Origin: Microaerobacter geothermalis
Lineage (GTDB): Bacteria > Bacillota > Bacilli > DSM-22679
Direction of reading: 5' to 3'
Assembly: GCF_021608135.1 (NCBI RefSeq)
Contig: NZ_JAKIHL010000029.1
Span: 1-46,620, forward strand
DNA length: 46,620 nt
This document shows positions 21,539 to 31,365 of the stretch, one piece after another. Within the stretch, counting starts at the first letter, position 1, and each line of letters begins with the position of its first letter. The notes below the pieces were generated by a model. It searched no databases, had not been told where the DNA came from, and was given only the letters and a program-made list of their open reading frames with translations. Made by a program: the position numbers and the translations under genes.

Positions 21539-22822
21539 TTATTTGCCCCCTTTCTTATTTTGCAATTTCATCAAAATCCCGGTTGTTGGGGCATCCATTT
21601 CCAACTTCTTTAACTCTTCTATGTCTATTTTTTTTCGCTTTGCTGGAATCAATCCATTTGGCCGATATAAGGCCATGATGACAAGAAGAATACCGAATAC
21701 AAAACGCTGAAATTTTGAAGGATCTAATTGGCTTGGCAGGTTAATGATCCCGGCAAGACGCAAATCATTAAGGAAAAAGGAAAACTCCTTCAACAATTGT
21801 ACCTGTAATATGGTAACGATTGCTGCTCCAAGGATCACCCCTGGTACACTTCCGCTTCCACCCAATACCACCATAACAAGAATCCCGATGGATTCCATTA
21901 ATGTAAAACTGGTTGGATCGATATAGGTTTGCTTAGCGGCAAATATGACGCCCACAATGCCAGCAAATGACGCTCCAGTGGCAAATGCCAGTAGTTTGGT
22001 TTTAACCAATGGGATTCCCATGGCTTGAGCGGCCAATTCGTCTTCCCTGATGGCTACCCAAGCACGGCCAAGCCTTGAGTCCTCGAGACGGCGATTGATC
22101 AAAATAATTAATGCGATGCTGAATAAAACAACAAAGTAATAATGAAACGGCGTATTAATCACAATGCCAAACAGATTTGGCTGAGCAATAGGTGTAAGGC
22201 CCTGAGGGCCGTTGGTTATATTTACAGGCTTGTCCAGGTTGTTAAATATGATCCGGACGATTTCTCCAAAGCCCAATGTTACGATCGCCAGATAGTCCCC
22301 TTTTACCTTTAATACAGGTAAACCCAATAGTATTCCAAAAACAGCAGCTACCAATAACCCGACAACCAAAAATGGCCAAAACCATCCTCCTTCAAGCGGA
22401 AATTGATAAAAATCCAGAAAATTATTTGCCTGGGCTGTAGCAAAAATGCCGTAAGAGTACGCTCCTGCTGCAAAAAAAGCAACATATCCCAAATCCAACA
22501 GCCCAGCAAAACCTACCACGATGTTTAATCCAAGGGCCATCGCCACGTAAATTCCTACTTGCGTACTAACTTCCATGTAGTAACGATTATCTCCCGCAAT
22601 AAAAGGAAGTAAGATAAAAAGTACAAATATTCCAATTCCTATTCGTACTTTACTGGACAACTGATTTGCTGAATAGATCACCAGAATGGATGTTAGCATC
22701 ATCAAAAAGGCTAATATCGATTCCTGTGATAGTTTAAGCCAGAGGGAAGCAATGAACAAATATAAACCAACAAAAGTGTACTGTACCGATGCCTTTAAAA
22801 ATTGCGCTTTAATTTTATCCAT
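21539..22822 (-). CDS. livM: Branched-chain amino acid type ABC transporter permease (LivM)
   Basis: A 427-residue integral membrane protein with about ten helices. The LivM hallmarks GLNIVVGFAGLLDLGYVAFFAAGAY and the cytoplasmic coupling loop with GRAWVAIREDELAAQAMGI are present. It is longer than many LivM proteins because of an added N-terminal hydrophobic region of about 70 residues. The ATG 22820-22822 is 7 bases after AGGTGAT; the GTG 9 bases upstream overlaps that site. It lies directly after livH. Confidence 0.9.
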   Translation of the reverse strand: MDKIKAQFLKASVQYTFVGLYLFIASLWLKLSQESILAFLMMLTSILVIYSANQLSSKVRIGIGIFVLFILLPFIAGDNRYYMEVSTQVGIYVAMALGLNIVVGFAGLLDLGYVAFFAAGAYSYGIFATAQANNFLDFYQFPLEGGWFWPFLVVGLLVAAVFGILLGLPVLKVKGDYLAIVTLGFGEIVRIIFNNLDKPVNITNGPQGLTPIAQPNLFGIVINTPFHYYFVVLFSIALIILINRRLEDSRLGRAWVAIREDELAAQAMGIPLVKTKLLAFATGASFAGIVGVIFAAKQTYIDPTSFTLMESIGILVMVVLGGSGSVPGVILGAAIVTILQVQLLKEFSFFLNDLRLAGIINLPSQLDPSKFQRFVFGILLVIMALYRPNGLIPAKRKKIDIEELKKLEMDAPTTGILMKLQNKKGGK

Positions 22823-22831
22823 AACGATCAC

Positions 22832-23797
22832 CTACACTTTTTCTTTTACTGCTTCGCCAAACAGGCCTTCTGGCTTAAACAGTAGAACAATAATCAAAAT
22901 AGTAAACGCAAAAACATCCTTGTATTCTGCTCCAAAGGCATTGCCGGTCAGAGGACCCATGTAAGCGGTCCCCAAAGACTCAATTAAGCCTAGCAATACG
23001 CCTCCCCACATCGCTCCCTTCAAATTTCCAATACCGCCTAAAACAGCGGCAGTGAAGGCTTTTAACCCCAAAATAAAGCCGATATACGGATCAACGGTCC
23101 CATATTGCTGGGCGTACAAAACCCCAGTGGCACCACCCAAGGAAGAACCAATGAAAAAGGTTAAAGCGATTACCTTATTCACATTGATTGACATCAAAGA
23201 CGCTGTTTGCTGATCCTGAGCAACCGCACGCATGGCAATTCCCCATTTCGTTCTTGAAACAAAAAGATGCAAGCTAACCATCATAACGATAGCAGAGATA
23301 ATAATCAATAACGTTTTAGTAGGAATAAATATTGAACTGGACAAAGGGATGATCCCTTTAAACAATTGAGGTCCGCTTAGATAGAACGCATTTCTCACAA
23401 GCCCTTCTGTAAATCTCACTAAATCTTGCAAAAAAAACGAAACCCCGATCGCTGAAATCAAAGCAATCAATCTTGGAGAATTCCTTAAGGGTCGGTAGGC
23501 AATTCTTTCAATGGTAACCCCCATACCTCCGGTAATTAAGGAAGCCACCAAGATTGCTAAAAGAAAAGCAACAAATGGATTTAAGCCTTCCAGTATACCG
23601 AAAGATTGCATAATCAAAAGAACTTCCGTCCCCAGAAATGCCCCCACCATAAATATTTCACCATGAGCAAAGTTTATCAATTCCAATATTCCGTAAACCA
23701 TGGTATATCCGAGAGCAACAACGGCATACAAGAAGCCTAATGTTAAACCGTCTATGAGCACTTGCGGCAACATTGTCAATAAGACATTTTGGTCCAT
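22832..23797 (-). CDS. livH: Branched-chain amino acid type ABC transporter permease (LivH)
   Basis: A 321-residue membrane permease with about eight helices. It starts MDQNVLLTMLPQVLIDGLTLG, followed by the LivH hallmark ALGYTMVYGILELINFAHGE and, later, GLKAFTAAVLGGIGNLKGAM. It forms the translocation channel with LivM. It is preceded by a terminator-like hairpin (23848-23876) after livJ, which probably lowers its expression relative to the binding protein. Confidence 0.92.
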   Translation of the reverse strand: MDQNVLLTMLPQVLIDGLTLGFLYAVVALGYTMVYGILELINFAHGEIFMVGAFLGTEVLLIMQSFGILEGLNPFVAFLLAILVASLITGGMGVTIERIAYRPLRNSPRLIALISAIGVSFFLQDLVRFTEGLVRNAFYLSGPQLFKGIIPLSSSIFIPTKTLLIIISAIVMMVSLHLFVSRTKWGIAMRAVAQDQQTASLMSINVNKVIALTFFIGSSLGGATGVLYAQQYGTVDPYIGFILGLKAFTAAVLGGIGNLKGAMWGGVLLGLIESLGTAYMGPLTGNAFGAEYKDVFAFTILIIVLLFKPEGLFGEAVKEKV

Positions 23798-23847
23798 AAC
23801 TTTCCCTCTTTCAAAGCATTAGTTAGTAGTTTATATACATGTGCGGT

Positions 23848-23876
23848 AAAAAAGGGACGACCATAAGTCGCCCCCC
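23848..23876 (-). terminator. Attenuating terminator between livJ and livH
   Basis: An 8-bp stem GGGGCGAC/GTCGTCCC with a 5-base loop, followed by six T residues on the minus strand. Since livH-M-G-F have no other obvious promoter, it likely lets part of the transcripts through and keeps the binding protein in excess. Confidence 0.75.
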
Positions 23877-23893
23877 TTCCTCATGGAGCTAGA

Positions 23894-25150
23894 TTACTTC
23901 ACAGAGACTGTCTTGATGAACTTGGCTGGATATGTTCCTTCTTCAAAGGAGTAGATAAATACTTCTGCATTGATGTTGTCTCCCTTTTCATCAAAGGTGG
24001 TTGTCGTAAATACCCCTTTTAAGTCCTTTGTGGCACTGACATATTTATTCAATTCCTCACGAGTCGGAACTTTTCCGCCATTTTCATTGATGGCTTTCTC
24101 CAGTGCATTTAACACTACTAAAGTAGCGTCGTAACCATAGACGGAGAATGTAGAAGAATCCTTGCCAAATTTCTCCTTATAACGCTGTGTCCAAGCTTTC
24201 CCTTCTTCCGTACGGGAAGCGTCTCCAGCTACAGAGGTGATATAAGTTTTCTTTACATTATCAACTCCAGCAATCTTAATCAACTCAGCGTTGTCTGATC
24301 CGTCACCGGAAAGAAAATATCCTTGGAATCCACGTTCATTGGCTTGTTTTACAAGCAGTCCGGCTTGGTTATACATTCCACCGAAATAAATAGCATCCGG
24401 TTTCATGGCAACGATTTTATTAACAAGCGCCGTGAAATCGGTTTGGGTCGCTTCTTGACCTTCAAAACCAAGAACGTTCATCCCTAAGGCTTTGGCACCT
24501 TCCTGGAAGGCTTCAGCTAACCCTTGTCCATACGCGGTTTTGTCATGGACAACGTAAACACTTTTTGCTCCTAGGTCCTCAAAAGCAAACTTTGCACCGG
24601 CTGGTCCTTGGACATCATCTTTTGCCACAATACGATGGAAAGTCGCCCAACCGTAGGTTGTCAAATCCACGGCTGTATTGGCTGGAGAGACAACAGGCAA
24701 TTTGGCTGCTTCGTACTTAGGTCCTGCAGCACGGGCAACACCAGAGTTTAAGTGTCCAACGAGCGCAAGTACTTGTTTGTCGGACACGATCCCTTCTGCA
24801 TTGGATACTCCAATCTTTGGATCCCCTTGATCATCCTGCGGAAACAGTTGTAACTCAACACCTAAAGCCTTAAACTTTTCAGCGTTGTCTGCCAGGGCCA
24901 TTTCAGCTCCCAACTTAATCGCTTCTCCCATCGCAGAGTATGGTCCGGATAAAGGGCTTTGCGTAGCGATTTTTACCACTGTCGTTTCACTGCTCGAAGA
25001 ATTGGAAGAACTTGATGAGTCGGATGAACTTGAGGTTGAACTGCTGGAATTGCTGCTAGTTGAGGCCTTCTCACTTGATCCACAACCGACTAGAATCAGA
25101 CCAACGGCGAGCACGACCAAAAGAACATAGAAAAGCTTTTTGTTTTTCAA
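23894..25150 (-). CDS. livJ: Branched-chain amino acid type ABC transporter substrate-binding lipoprotein (LivJ)
   Basis: A 418-residue lipoprotein. After the signal helix LFYVLLVVLAVGLILVGC (lipid Cys23) comes a Ser-rich linker (about residues 25-58), then the type I periplasmic binding fold beginning VVKIATQSPLSGPYSAMGEA. It captures the substrate outside the membrane for LivHMGF. The start is TTG 25148-25150, about 8 bases after AAGGGGG; an in-frame TTG further upstream (25243) would place a 31-residue tail before the signal peptide and is rejected. First gene of the operon, with a strong promoter about 190 bases upstream. Confidence 0.92.
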   Translation of the reverse strand: MKNKKLFYVLLVVLAVGLILVGCGSSEKASTSSNSSSSTSSSSDSSSSSNSSSSETTVVKIATQSPLSGPYSAMGEAIKLGAEMALADNAEKFKALGVELQLFPQDDQGDPKIGVSNAEGIVSDKQVLALVGHLNSGVARAAGPKYEAAKLPVVSPANTAVDLTTYGWATFHRIVAKDDVQGPAGAKFAFEDLGAKSVYVVHDKTAYGQGLAEAFQEGAKALGMNVLGFEGQEATQTDFTALVNKIVAMKPDAIYFGGMYNQAGLLVKQANERGFQGYFLSGDGSDNAELIKIAGVDNVKKTYITSVAGDASRTEEGKAWTQRYKEKFGKDSSTFSVYGYDATLVVLNALEKAINENGGKVPTREELNKYVSATKDLKGVFTTTTFDEKGDNINAEVFIYSFEEGTYPAKFIKTVSVK

Positions 25151-25195
25151 AATTGATCCCCCTTTTAAGTTTATTAAAAATGTGATTTTTATAAA

Positions 25196-25225
25196 TTGAA
25201 TAAAAAATATATATTTTTTATTCAA
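25196..25225. promoter_or_regulatory. 30-bp perfect palindrome in the livJ leader
   Basis: Two 15-base arms (TTGAATAAAAAATAT and its exact complement) meet with no spacer, 46 bases upstream of the livJ start. It could be a regulator binding site or, as RNA, a 13-bp hairpin. It is entirely A/T apart from one G/C pair per arm. Confidence 0.5.
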
Positions 25226-25345
25226 AAATGTAAGCCTTACCAAAATAAACGAAATGGCACCTCCCTTCTAAATAATCATCGTCTCAATATTTTGACTTTT
25301 TATGTGCATCGCGGTAGTGAAGCAAAGCTCACTCGTGCCTACTTG

Positions 25346-25375
25346 ATTATACCGAATCGTTATATAGAATGGCAA
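25346..25375 (-). promoter_or_regulatory. Sigma-A promoter of the liv operon
   Basis: Minus-strand TTGCCA (25370-25375), 18 bases, then a perfect TATAAT (25346-25351). The predicted start at about 25339 gives a leader of about 190 bases before livJ. Confidence 0.8.
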
Positions 25376-25696
25376 TATTTTTTTTATAAAATTTAAAATA
25401 GTATAAACAATAATTAGTTTTGCGAAACAAAATTTTTTTCAAATATTAATTCTAGAAAATGTTACATTTATAGTAGATTTACAATGTACTATCACTAATC
25501 ACAGATTATTTTAATACTTTAAACCAATAAATTATTTCAATAAATTTATTTTACATATAAAATTTGCAAGGATATAATTGTATTTATTTGCAATATTTCT
25601 TTGGTTGTGTTATTTAACTTTACATGGATTTATTATATATCCTTTTTTAAAATCAATCAAGCACTATATGTTATATTTCCTAACATTTATTGATGC

Positions 25697-27463
25697 TTAT
25701 TTTGTAATATCTTTTCTAGATGGCCAAATGATCCCTTCTTTCATGGCATATATGCCCTTAGGAGTTAATCTGATGGAGGGTAGGTGTGTAGAGGAAAGAA
25801 ACAATAAAGAATAAATTGGATCCTGAAACAAATACCCTTTATCCACCATGATTTTTACAAAATTTTGTGAAGACGTGATTAACTCACTCAAATCCATACA
25901 ACTCATAAAACCGGCAAGAGGAAGATGCAACTGAAATAGAGGGGTTCCATTCTCGATGACGACTAAACCCCCTCCCATAGCCATTACTTGATTCACTGCT
26001 TCTGCCATGGATTTAGGATGGTCACCTATAGCAATAATATCTGAAGAGCCGGAATATGTAGTAGCCAAAGCTTCAAGTCCCTTGGCAAAGCCTCCGATAA
26101 CCCCAGTGGTTACCCATTCTCCCTCTCTGTCTATTAATGCGGCATATTGATATGCTCCACCTGGGGGGATATCAATTCGTCCCTCTTTTTTAGGAAAAGC
26201 TACTATCTTTTTTGCTGTAATCACTGCATTCACCAGTTGTATGACCGGAATTTCTTCTTCCTCTGATATCACATGAAACCATTCCGGCTTTGCCTCCCAA
26301 TCTGGCTTCTTTAATAGGACCCCCCATTCTTCCCATTCCGGTTGTGCAAAGGGAGTGATGACTTTCCCGTCACGAGCCAAAATCATTCCTTCAACCATCA
26401 CCATGGCGGGAGTCGGGTCCAACGGATCCGCAAGAAAATTAATGTCTGCCAAACGTCCGGGAGCAATTCCGCCAACATGTTCATCCAAACGATAATAAAC
26501 AGCAGGATTAATGGTTACCATTCTGTAAGCCTCAACAGGATCCATTCCATGCTGAATGGCCACACGAACCATCTCATCGACAAAACCTTCCCTTAAGAAT
26601 GGCGGTGTTGAACCATCCGTAGTCATCATCATCCGTTCCGACCAAGGATGTCCCATGGATATCCATTCTTCAACAAGCCGCGGCAAATCAGGGCGTATCG
26701 AACTATATCTCAAGGTTGTATATAATCCTAAACGTATCCTTCGTTCCAATTCCTCCCCATTAATTGCCTCATGGTCTGCTGTCACTCCTGCAGCAGACGC
26801 TACATTTAACGTTTCCACAGATGCTCCCGGAGTATGTCCCTCTAACCGTTTTCCCAATGATTGTATCCACTCGATCCATGATAGATCACCGATCTCCTCG
26901 TTGAAGTACTGTCTCCAGCCGGTCAATTCTCCTCCCTGAATCACTGCGGGATGATTAATCATCTTTTTCATTCTTTCATGATTAAATCGCGTGTTATAAT
27001 TACTGATTTGAGTTTGCGGATCGAATCTGGCCCACCAAAAAATATGCACAGGCAAACTTGAAGTAAGATCCATGAACTGAAGCATTTTTTCTATCGGCCA
27101 GTGAATGAAAAAGGACATATTATCATACAACATGGTTGCGGTTCCATGCTCCAGGGCAAATTGGGCCAAGGTAAAGGGATTATACCATTGAAAAGGATGG
27201 GCGTGGGGTTCAATATATCCAGGAACCAAGTATTTTCCTGAAGCATCAATGAATTCCGTATGTTCATCGGTAAGTGGAGTCTTTTTCCCTATATAGGCGA
27301 TTCTATTTCCTGACAAAGCAATCGTGACCTCTTCCCACTCTCTAGAATAAACATTTAAAACGGTCCCGCCCATAATCACCTTCGTTGCCGCCTTTTTAAA
27401 CCAAGCGGTATCGATAAGATTTCTTCTTTCTTCCCTGGTAATCGGTTGAATAGGCTGTTTCAT
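25697..27463 (-). CDS. yerA: YerA-type adenine deaminase homologue (amidohydrolase)
   Basis: A 588-residue amidohydrolase with the adenine deaminase domain order. Metal-binding HAH lies in VPGYIEPHAHPF (about residues 80-91), then GHTPGA, TADHEA and TTDGSTPPF; a C-terminal adenine deaminase domain follows (from about 400). AdeC enzymes turn adenine into hypoxanthine. YerA is a paralogue located next to purD in B. subtilis, just as here, and its activity is less certain. The ATG 27461-27463 is 6 bases after AAAGAGGG; an ATG two codons earlier is too close. It fits with purine salvage beside the pur operon. Confidence 0.82.
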   Translation of the reverse strand: MKQPIQPITREERRNLIDTAWFKKAATKVIMGGTVLNVYSREWEEVTIALSGNRIAYIGKKTPLTDEHTEFIDASGKYLVPGYIEPHAHPFQWYNPFTLAQFALEHGTATMLYDNMSFFIHWPIEKMLQFMDLTSSLPVHIFWWARFDPQTQISNYNTRFNHERMKKMINHPAVIQGGELTGWRQYFNEEIGDLSWIEWIQSLGKRLEGHTPGASVETLNVASAAGVTADHEAINGEELERRIRLGLYTTLRYSSIRPDLPRLVEEWISMGHPWSERMMMTTDGSTPPFLREGFVDEMVRVAIQHGMDPVEAYRMVTINPAVYYRLDEHVGGIAPGRLADINFLADPLDPTPAMVMVEGMILARDGKVITPFAQPEWEEWGVLLKKPDWEAKPEWFHVISEEEEIPVIQLVNAVITAKKIVAFPKKEGRIDIPPGGAYQYAALIDREGEWVTTGVIGGFAKGLEALATTYSGSSDIIAIGDHPKSMAEAVNQVMAMGGGLVVIENGTPLFQLHLPLAGFMSCMDLSELITSSQNFVKIMVDKGYLFQDPIYSLLFLSSTHLPSIRLTPKGIYAMKEGIIWPSRKDITK

Positions 27464-27624
27464 CGTCATCCCTCTTTTCAGATTTTTCTTGTCATTTATC
27501 ACAGATTCTCACTCGATTATTCTCTTGCTATGCCATCTTCTCCTGTTTATTTCATTTCTCCATCATAGGTTTAATCCCTTTCATTGTATATAGATGGAGC
27601 GAAAAAATTTACGACGGACAGTTT

Positions 27625-27671
27625 AAAAAAATAAGACCATCCTCGGAATTCTATCATCCTAGAACGGTCTG
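27625..27671 (-). terminator. Intrinsic terminator of the pur operon
   Basis: Outer stem AGACC/GGTCT and inner stem TTCTA/TAGAA, followed by TATTTTTTT on the minus strand, starting 15 bases past the purD stop. Confidence 0.75.
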
Positions 27672-27685
27672 ATTATTTTAAATCT

Positions 27686-28954
27686 CTATTGATATTTAAA
27701 AGCCTTATTGGCAATATCTTTGCGGTAATGGACACCTTCAAAGGTGACTTTACAAATTTCCTCATAAACCTTCTCTTTGGCTCCTTGTATAGAAGAGCCC
27801 AACGCCGTCACTCCCAGCACCCTTCCTCCACTGGTCACCAGTTTCCCAAGGTCTAACTTGGTTCCAGCATGGAAAATCAAGATATCTGGTGATACTTCAT
27901 TTAATCCATCGATCACTTTTCCCTTCCCATACTTTCCTGGATATCCTCCGGAAGCCATAATCACGCATACGGCTGCATCTTCCTTCCATTTAATTTCTAC
28001 AGATGCCAATTCACCTTGCAGATGAGCAATGATAATATCCAACAAGTCACTTTCCAGTCGCGGCAGTATCACCTGAGTTTCAGGGTCTCCAAAACGAGCG
28101 TTATATTCAATCACTTTCGGTCCGTTCTTCGTCATCATCAATCCCGTATATAGAATTCCCCGAAAGGGCCTGTTCTCTAATACCATGGCCTTCGCGGTAG
28201 GTTTGACGATGTTCTCAACGATTTCTTCGATTAAAGATTCATCGATATGAGGAACAGGAGAATAGGCACCCATTCCTCCAGTATTCGGCCCTTTATCCCC
28301 GTCAAAAACAGGCTTATGATCCTGAGAGGGAACCATCGGCCTTACGATTTCACCATCAACAAAGGACAAAAGGGTCATCTCTTCTCCTTCAAGATATTCT
28401 TCGATAACAACCTTAGACCCGGCATCGCCAAAAATGCCATCTTTCATCATAGAAATGATTGCCTCTTCCGCCTCTTGCAGAGAATGGGCCACCACTACCC
28501 CCTTTCCCGCTGCCAAGCCATCAGCCTTCACCACAATGGGGGCTCCTTTTTCTCTTACATAGGAAAGTGCTAATTCATAATTGTTAAATGATTCATACTC
28601 AGCCGTGGGTATACCATATTTTTTCATTAAATCTTTGGCAAATTCCTTACTCCCTTCAATAAGGGCGGCCTGTTGGGAAGGACCATAAATGGCCAAACCC
28701 CTTGATTCGAAAAAATTGACGATTCCATTTAACAAGGGGTTTTCCGGACCAACCACTGTTAGATCAATTCCCTCATCCTTCACGAATTGGGCTAAACCGG
28801 AAAAATCCTCTTCGGAAATGGACACACACGTTGCCATTTGGGCAATCCCGCCGTTACCAGGTGCACAAAAAATTGTTTTAACTTTAGGACTTTGGGCTAA
28901 TTTCCATACCAAAGCATGTTCCCTTCCACCCTGGCCGATCACTAAAATTTTCAA
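27686..28954 (-). CDS. purD: Phosphoribosylamine-glycine ligase (GAR synthetase)
   Basis: A 422-residue ATP-grasp enzyme catalysing step 2 of de novo purine synthesis (phosphoribosylamine + glycine + ATP). It starts MKILVIGQGGREHALVWKLA; the ATP-grasp region has VVKADGLAAGKGVVVA (about 140-155), and GPNTGGMGAYSP, EYNARFGDPETQ and MASGGYPG are family signatures. The start is TTG 28952-28954, behind GAGGAGGGAAACAA. Unlike most pur genes here it is not coupled to its upstream neighbour: purH ends 246 bases away, with repeat copy B in between. Last gene of the operon. Confidence 0.97.
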   Translation of the reverse strand: MKILVIGQGGREHALVWKLAQSPKVKTIFCAPGNGGIAQMATCVSISEEDFSGLAQFVKDEGIDLTVVGPENPLLNGIVNFFESRGLAIYGPSQQAALIEGSKEFAKDLMKKYGIPTAEYESFNNYELALSYVREKGAPIVVKADGLAAGKGVVVAHSLQEAEEAIISMMKDGIFGDAGSKVVIEEYLEGEEMTLLSFVDGEIVRPMVPSQDHKPVFDGDKGPNTGGMGAYSPVPHIDESLIEEIVENIVKPTAKAMVLENRPFRGILYTGLMMTKNGPKVIEYNARFGDPETQVILPRLESDLLDIIIAHLQGELASVEIKWKEDAAVCVIMASGGYPGKYGKGKVIDGLNEVSPDILIFHAGTKLDLGKLVTSGGRVLGVTALGSSIQGAKEKVYEEICKVTFEGVHYRKDIANKAFKYQ

Positions 28955-29026
28955 TTGTTTCCCTCCTCTAACAGTATTTGTATCATGAACTTCTCTACCA
29001 GAACATTACAAACTCAACTAATTGAG

Positions 29027-29197
29027 GGAACTAATGAATATACTAAGGACAGCCTTTGACTTCATTCTTAGACCTCAAACTGACTCCATCTTTGAGTTAT
29101 CCAGATGTTTTTGAGGGCTCCGTTCTTAAGTATCGAAGTGGATTTGATTTCTTCTCCTTCGAACTCGACTCGATGTCCATGAAAATTCTTTAGTTCC
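29027..29197. repeat. Structured long-hairpin repeat, copy B (+ sense)
   Basis: A 171-bp copy lying 4 bases past the purH stop. It keeps P1 (GGAACTAATGAAT/ATTCTTTAGTTCC), part of P2, P4 (CCTCAAA/TTTGAGG) and the apical loop (CTGACTCCATC ... CCAGATGTT). The 5' strand of P3 is deleted, leaving CCGTTCTTAAG unpaired. Confidence 0.8.
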
Positions 29198-29200
29198 GTT

Positions 29201-30739
29201 CTAGTGTTTAAAATGCCTTTGACCGGTAAAAATCATGGCAATTCCATGTTTATTTGCCTCTTTGATGGAATCTTCATCTTTAATGGATCCCCCGGGTTGA
29301 ATAATAGCGGTAATTCCCGCCTTGCCTGCCTCTTCCACTGTATCCGGCATTGGGAAAAAGGCATCGGAAGCCATCACTGAACCTTTTGCTTTTTCTCCAG
29401 CCTGCTCAATAGCGATCCGTGCCGAGCCCACTCGGTTCATTTGCCCTGCCCCCACTCCAATGGTTTGATCATTCTTTGCCAAAACGATGGCGTTTGATTT
29501 CACATGCTTTACCACTTTCCAGGCAAAGAGAAGCTGCTTTAACTCTTCTGGCGTCGGCTTCCTTTCCGTGACACAGGTCAGATTTTCTTCATCGATTTCC
29601 TTCACATCTTCTTCCTGAACCAAAAGTCCCCCACCGACGCTATGGTAGCGAAGGGATGGGGATGCTCCCTGCTGCAGTTGGTCCCCAAGGGCTAACAAAC
29701 GGAGATTTTTCTTGGTGGTTAAAATATTTAAGGCTTCCTCTGTAAATGACGGAGCCATAATGATTTCCAAAAAGATTTCTTTTAACTGCATGGCTGTATC
29801 TCCATCAATGGGGCGGTTTGCAGCAACAATTCCGCCAAAGATGGAAATCGGATCTGATTCATACGCTTTGCGATAAGCTTCAAAAATCGTGTTTCCGACA
29901 CCTACTCCGCAAGGATTGGTATGTTTAATGGCAACCACGGCTGGCTCAGTAAATTCCTTCACAATCTGGATGGCTGCATCCGCGTCATTGATATTGTTAT
30001 AGGAGAGTTCTTTCCCGTGGAGCTTCTGAGCAGAGGAAATATTCCCTTTCTGCAGCAATGCTTCTCTGTAAAAAGCCGCTTGCTGATGAGGATTTTCCCC
30101 ATATCTTAAATCCTGTACTTTCTCAAAGGTAATTGTTAGTGTGTTAGGAAATTTTACGTCTAATTGTTCATTCAAATATCCGGCAATCATCGCATCGTAA
30201 GAAGCGGTGTGCCTAAATACTTTGGCTGCTAATTTACGCCTGGTCATCTCATCAATTTGACCCTTTTCCTTTAGCTGTGTAATGATACGTTCATAATCGT
30301 TAGAGTCAACAACTACCGTAACAAAGCGATGGTTTTTGGCAGCAGAGCGAAGCATAGTTGGTCCGCCGATATCGATGTTTTCTATCGCCTCATCAAAGGT
30401 GACATCAGATTTTTGGATGGTCTCTTTAAATGGATACAAATTAACAACCACCAAATCGATTGGCTGAATATTCAATTCCTTCAATTGCTTACGATGCTCT
30501 TCTTTATCCAACATGGCCAACAAACCGCTATGAATATTGGGATGGAGAGTTTTGACGCGACCATCAAGAATCTCTGGAAATCCTGTTACCTCATGAATCC
30601 CGGTTACCTGAATGCCTTCACTCTGAAGCAGCTTATAGGTTCCGCCGGTGGAAATAATCTCATATCCAAGATTTACTAACTCCTTGGCAAAAGGAACGAT
30701 TCCCTTTTTATCTGAAACACTGATCAGTGCTCTTTTCAT
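29201..30739 (-). CDS. purH: Bifunctional AICAR transformylase/IMP cyclohydrolase
   Basis: A 512-residue enzyme for the last two steps to IMP. The N-terminal MGS-like IMP cyclohydrolase domain (about 1-190) starts [21 protein letters not shown], with [10 protein letters not shown]. The AICAR formyltransferase domain follows, with [23 protein letters not shown] and [12 protein letters not shown]. It overlaps the purN stop by 4 bases (ATGA). Full length. Confidence 0.97.
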   Translation of the reverse strand: MKRALISVSDKKGIVPFAKELVNLGYEIISTGGTYKLLQSEGIQVTGIHEVTGFPEILDGRVKTLHPNIHSGLLAMLDKEEHRKQLKELNIQPIDLVVVNLYPFKETIQKSDVTFDEAIENIDIGGPTMLRSAAKNHRFVTVVVDSNDYERIITQLKEKGQIDEMTRRKLAAKVFRHTASYDAMIAGYLNEQLDVKFPNTLTITFEKVQDLRYGENPHQQAAFYREALLQKGNISSAQKLHGKELSYNNINDADAAIQIVKEFTEPAVVAIKHTNPCGVGVGNTIFEAYRKAYESDPISIFGGIVAANRPIDGDTAMQLKEIFLEIIMAPSFTEEALNILTTKKNLRLLALGDQLQQGASPSLRYHSVGGGLLVQEEDVKEIDEENLTCVTERKPTPEELKQLLFAWKVVKHVKSNAIVLAKNDQTIGVGAGQMNRVGSARIAIEQAGEKAKGSVMASDAFFPMPDTVEEAGKAGITAIIQPGGSIKDEDSIKEANKHGIAMIFTGQRHFKH

Positions 30740-31365
30740 TTGAAAGCCTCCTTTAGCTCTTCATCATCCATAATTTTTACCAATCGGCCATTTAACCGAA
30801 TGCGACCTTGAATAAGCCAACCAATCACTTTAATTAGAAGCTGGTGTTCGGTTTTGTGAATCTTTTCCGTTAGGCTTTCCCTGGTTTCATTTTCTTCTAT
30901 GAAGATGGGGACTTGGGCAATAATCGGACCTGTATCCATGCCTTGATCCACAAAATGGACGGTTACTCCGGTTACTTTTACTCCATATTGAAGGGCCTGA
31001 CCAATGGCATCTTTACCAGCAAATGAAGGAAGTAGGGATGGATGGATATTAATCATTCTTCCTTCAAATTCTTTAAGAAGCGTATCGCCAATCAGGCGCA
31101 TATATCCTGCCAAGACAACAAATTGAATATCTCTCTTGCGAAGATGAGATAAAATAAACTGCTCATATTCAGCTTTTGTTTCATATGATTTGGGATCAAC
31201 AAGCAAGGAGGGTATCCCAGCTTGATTCGCCCTTTCCAAAACAAAGGCACCCGGCCTGTCACAAATTAGTAATTTCAATTGACCGGGTAATAGCCCACTT
31301 TTGATGGCATCTGCAATCGCCTGAAAATTACTCCCGCTCCCAGAGGCAAAGACAGCAAATTTCAC
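30736..31365 (-). CDS. purN: Phosphoribosylglycinamide formyltransferase (10-formyl-THF dependent)
   Basis: A 209-residue enzyme for step 3, formylating GAR. It starts with [15 protein letters not shown] (phosphate-binding loop); the folate and catalytic part has [11 protein letters not shown] with the conserved Asn-His, and the late DTGPIIAQ supplies the catalytic Asp. The start is GTG 31363-31365, overlapping the purM stop by three bases. It overlaps purH at its end. Confidence 0.96.
   Translation of the reverse strand: MKFAVFASGSGSNFQAIADAIKSGLLPGQLKLLICDRPGAFVLERANQAGIPSLLVDPKSYETKAEYEQFILSHLRKRDIQFVVLAGYMRLIGDTLLKEFEGRMINIHPSLLPSFAGKDAIGQALQYGVKVTGVTVHFVDQGMDTGPIIAQVPIFIEENETRESLTEKIHKTEHQLLIKVIGWLIQGRIRLNGRLVKIMDDEELKEAFK

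Larger units (their letters stand above)
25151..25696. other. AT-rich liv leader and intergenic region
   Basis: This 546-base stretch between livJ and the YerA homologue holds the livJ promoter (25346-25375), an untranslated leader of about 190 bases and a 30-bp palindrome (25196-25225). A short hairpin AGTGAG/TTCACT lies near the 5' end of the leader. Upstream of the promoter (25376-25696) I see only A/T-rich DNA; the yerA homologue has no clear terminator here. No riboswitch class was recognised. Confidence 0.6.

Noticed and set aside
25151-25243. Longer LivJ starting at the upstream TTG
   Set aside because: It would put 31 residues before the lipoprotein signal; the TTG at 25150 has a good ribosome site.
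25226-25345. T-box riboswitch in the liv leader
   Set aside because: AGGGAGGTGCC recalls the T-box core AGGGTGGNACCGCG but lacks the rest, and no specifier stem or following terminator fits.
25578-25814. 78-codon hydrophobic + strand frame
   Set aside because: Its first half is A/T-rich spacer and its second half lies over the end of the YerA homologue; no ribosome site.
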